NCBI RefSeq assembly: GCF_004115155.1
Contig: NZ_RDSM01000004.1
Coordinates: 216,091-280,090 of the forward strand
Origin: Granulicella sibirica
Lineage (GTDB): Bacteria; Acidobacteriota; Terriglobia; Terriglobales; Acidobacteriaceae
Direction of reading: 5' to 3'
Length of the DNA: 64,000 nt
In this document: positions 62,983 to 64,000 of the stretch, piece by piece
Layout of the letters: each line of letters opens with the position of its first letter
Numbering within the stretch: the first letter of the stretch is position 1
Translations under genes and position numbers: made by a program
The notes under the pieces: model-generated
Told to the model about the DNA's origin: nothing
Seen by the model: only the letters and a program-made list of their open reading frames with translations
Database searches by the model: none

Positions 62983-63018
62983 TGTAAACCATGTCTCCGG
63001 TCTATTTCGTAACGCGAG
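62983..63018 (+). repeat. IS-terminus-like repeat, copy 2
   Basis: TGTAAACCATGTCTCCGGTC then CGTAACGC on the plus strand; 26 of 36 positions match the inverted copy at 46069-46104. It lies 56 bases upstream of the IS481-type transposase start. Confidence 0.5.
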
Positions 63019-63203
63019 TGCTAAGTACGCTCAGGGGCTCTGCCCCGATCGCGCGGCGCAAGGGGTATCCCCAGTCTTCCGCGCTGCGCTTGTGCAGACC
63101 TTCGCTGCGCTCGTCCTTTCCATTCCAGCTTCGCCTCCATTTCAAGGATGGGAGACACCCCTCCCCTTGCGCCTTGCTACCCCCGCCTTCGCCAGGTGGC
63201 GTT

Positions 63204-63219
63204 CGGCATGTACATGCCG
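63204..63219. promoter_or_regulatory. 16-bp perfect palindrome upstream of ardC
   Basis: CGGCATGTACATGCCG is fully self-complementary. It overlaps by two bases a stem-loop CGCGTT-TC-AACGCG at 63218-63231. Both sit 36-63 bases before the ATG at 63267: a repressor site, or a folded single-strand promoter as described for plasmid leading regions. Confidence 0.5.
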
Positions 63220-63266
63220 CGTTTCAACGCGGACGTGCAGAAGCCAAACCCCAAGGAGAAGCCACC

Positions 63267-63911
63267 ATGAGCACCACAGCAACCACCATCGACAGCAAGA
63301 AGCCCACCACCAAGCAGGAAATCATCACCGCCAACATCAAGCTCCTCATTGAGCAGTTAGAGGCAGGACATTCCGACGCCCTCACCAACTACCTCACCGC
63401 CATGAGCCGTTTTCATAATTACAGCTTTGGGAACGTGTTGGAGATCGCCCGGCAGATGCCGACCGCTACCCGCGTTGCAGGGTTCTGGACGTGGAAGAAC
63501 CTTGGTCGCGGCGTCAATGCGGGAGCCAAAGGCATTCGCATCCTTGCCCCTATCGTCGGTGTTCGCCGCAAGAAGGACGAGGAAGCGGAGAAAGACATCA
63601 CGAAACAGAACACCCGCGCCCTGCTTGGGTTTCGAAATGCCTACGTCTTCGATATCTCGCAAACCAACGGTGTAGACCTTCCCGAGTTGCACGAGGTTTC
63701 AGGCGACCCCGGCGAGAGCATCGACCGTCTTGCAACGTTCCTCAGAGGCAAGGGCATTCAGATTGTCTATAACCCGAAGATTGCTCCGGCAATGGGCGTC
63801 AGCTACGGCGGACGTATCGCTATCCTTCCCGGTCAGTCCAAGGCCGAGGAGTTCTCCACGCTCGTACACGAAGCGGCGCACTTATGTTGTGTTCGCAGTT
63901 ATGTTGTGTAG
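63267..63911 (+). pseudogene. ardC: ArdC-like antirestriction protein, truncated
   Basis: About 214 residues from ATG 63267, with AAGGAGA eight bases upstream. The N-terminal ssDNA-binding ArdC domain is clear: SDALTNYLTAMSRFHNYSFG, ATRVAGFWTWKNLGRGVNAG and KGIRILAPIV. The C-terminal metallopeptidase-like part begins FSTLVHEAAH, then at 63881 the sense breaks into CCVRSYVV and a stop, with the repeat TTATGTTGTGT. The remainder, which should continue the zinc site, is missing in this frame, so an element inserted here. ArdC proteins protect incoming conjugative DNA from restriction. Confidence 0.8.
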
Positions 63912-64000
63912 CGGCTGCGAGGGGCCGTCTTCATTGGGCTTGCCGATTCTGGACGCAACATAACGAGATGAAGGTGGCGATACTGGGCGGATTGATTTCA
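63882..64000. mobile_element. Left end of an inserted element with TTATGTTG repeats
   Basis: Direct repeats TTATGTTGTGT at 63882-63892 and 63899-63909, then the inverted partner ACGCAACATAA at 63953-63963. The pattern resembles the repeated termini of tyrosine-recombinase (RIT-type) elements; this identity is a guess because the coding part lies outside the window. Confidence 0.45.

Larger units (their letters stand above)
62952..63266. other. Noncoding leader upstream of ardC with hairpins and repeat
   Basis: About 315 bases holding an IS-end-like block (62983-63018), a GGGGC-TCT-GCCCC hairpin (63034-63046), a 16-bp palindrome and a short stem-loop just before the ardC-like gene. A C-rich stretch 63160-63190 lies between. 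No gene recognised. Confidence 0.5.
28196..64000. mobile_element. Putative genomic island / decayed integrative conjugative element, left end at tRNA-Ala
   Basis: Left boundary: tRNA-Ala 3' end followed within 20 bases by a tyrosine integrase, then an excisionase-like gene. Inside: a trbC-traA chimera, a ParB-like gene, defence-type genes, an IS481-family transposase and an ardC-like gene, all typical of conjugative islands. I do not see a second copy of the tRNA 3' end in the window, so the right boundary lies beyond it or has been lost. The 47-61.6 kb genes could be cargo or chromosome. Confidence 0.55.

Noticed and set aside
28272..64000. Second attachment site (copy of the tRNA-Ala 3' end)
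   Set aside because: No second copy of the T-arm/acceptor sequence was found by eye in the intergenic regions; an exact search would settle it.

Overview
The window looks like a chromosomal stretch of a high-GC soil bacterium of the Acidobacteria (Terriglobia/Acidobacteriaceae, such as Granulicella, Edaphobacter or Terriglobus). This is inferred from gene content: an 800-residue duplicated orphan ABC-type permease (the ADOP family named after Acidobacteria), winged-helix receptor-like proteins fused to TolB or TPR repeats, and the glmS, rlmB, rnc and lepB neighbourhoods. No rRNA marker is present, so the assignment rests on family knowledge.

Layout. (1) 0-6.7 kb, plus strand: a lipid/polyketide-flavoured run (CDP-alcohol phosphotransferase, FAD oxidoreductase, acyl carrier protein, ketosynthase, GT2 glycosyltransferase), then glmS and an outer-membrane beta-barrel. 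(2) 6.7-9.1 kb, minus: a four-gene overlapping operon of ECF sigma factor, small membrane protein, zinc-ribbon membrane protein and LytTR response regulator. (3) 9.2-14.6 kb: rlmB, a secreted M1-like protein with a degenerate active site, AsmA-like protein, signal peptidase I. (4) 15.0-18.4 kb: a TetR regulator divergent from two FAD monooxygenases, one TetX-like, with two 15-bp palindromic operators between them. (5) 18.5-28.0 kb, minus: ADOP permease, second signal peptidase plus rnc, TPR lipoprotein-like protein, EEP-fold protein, anti-sigma/ECF sigma pair.

From 28.2 kb the character changes. A tRNA-Ala(GGC) is followed directly by a tyrosine integrase, an excisionase-like HTH protein, a LysR regulator and a chimeric gene joining a VirB2/TrbC pilin signal region to the helicase half of a MobF relaxase. 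This reads as the left end of a decayed integrative conjugative element. Its cargo contains the most interesting segment (32.9-42.0 kb): a 1,675-residue DUF4011-helicase-Vsr nuclease divergent from a tight operon DUF2130 nuclease-like / ParB-like / RES-domain protein, a plausible antiphage or mobile-element control cassette. It is followed by three DNA-damage enzymes (SRAP, exonuclease III, Ogg-like glycosylase) with small regulators.

From 46 to 61.6 kb lie metabolic and regulatory genes (VOC protein, alpha/beta hydrolases, a repeated histidine-containing membrane family with one frameshifted member, AraC regulator, M20 hydrolase, two winged-helix transmembrane regulators). The right side has a frameshifted IS481-family transposase and an ardC-like antirestriction gene cut by a short-repeat element at the window end. 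The right boundary of the island is not in the window, and whether 47-61 kb is island cargo or chromosome cannot be decided here.
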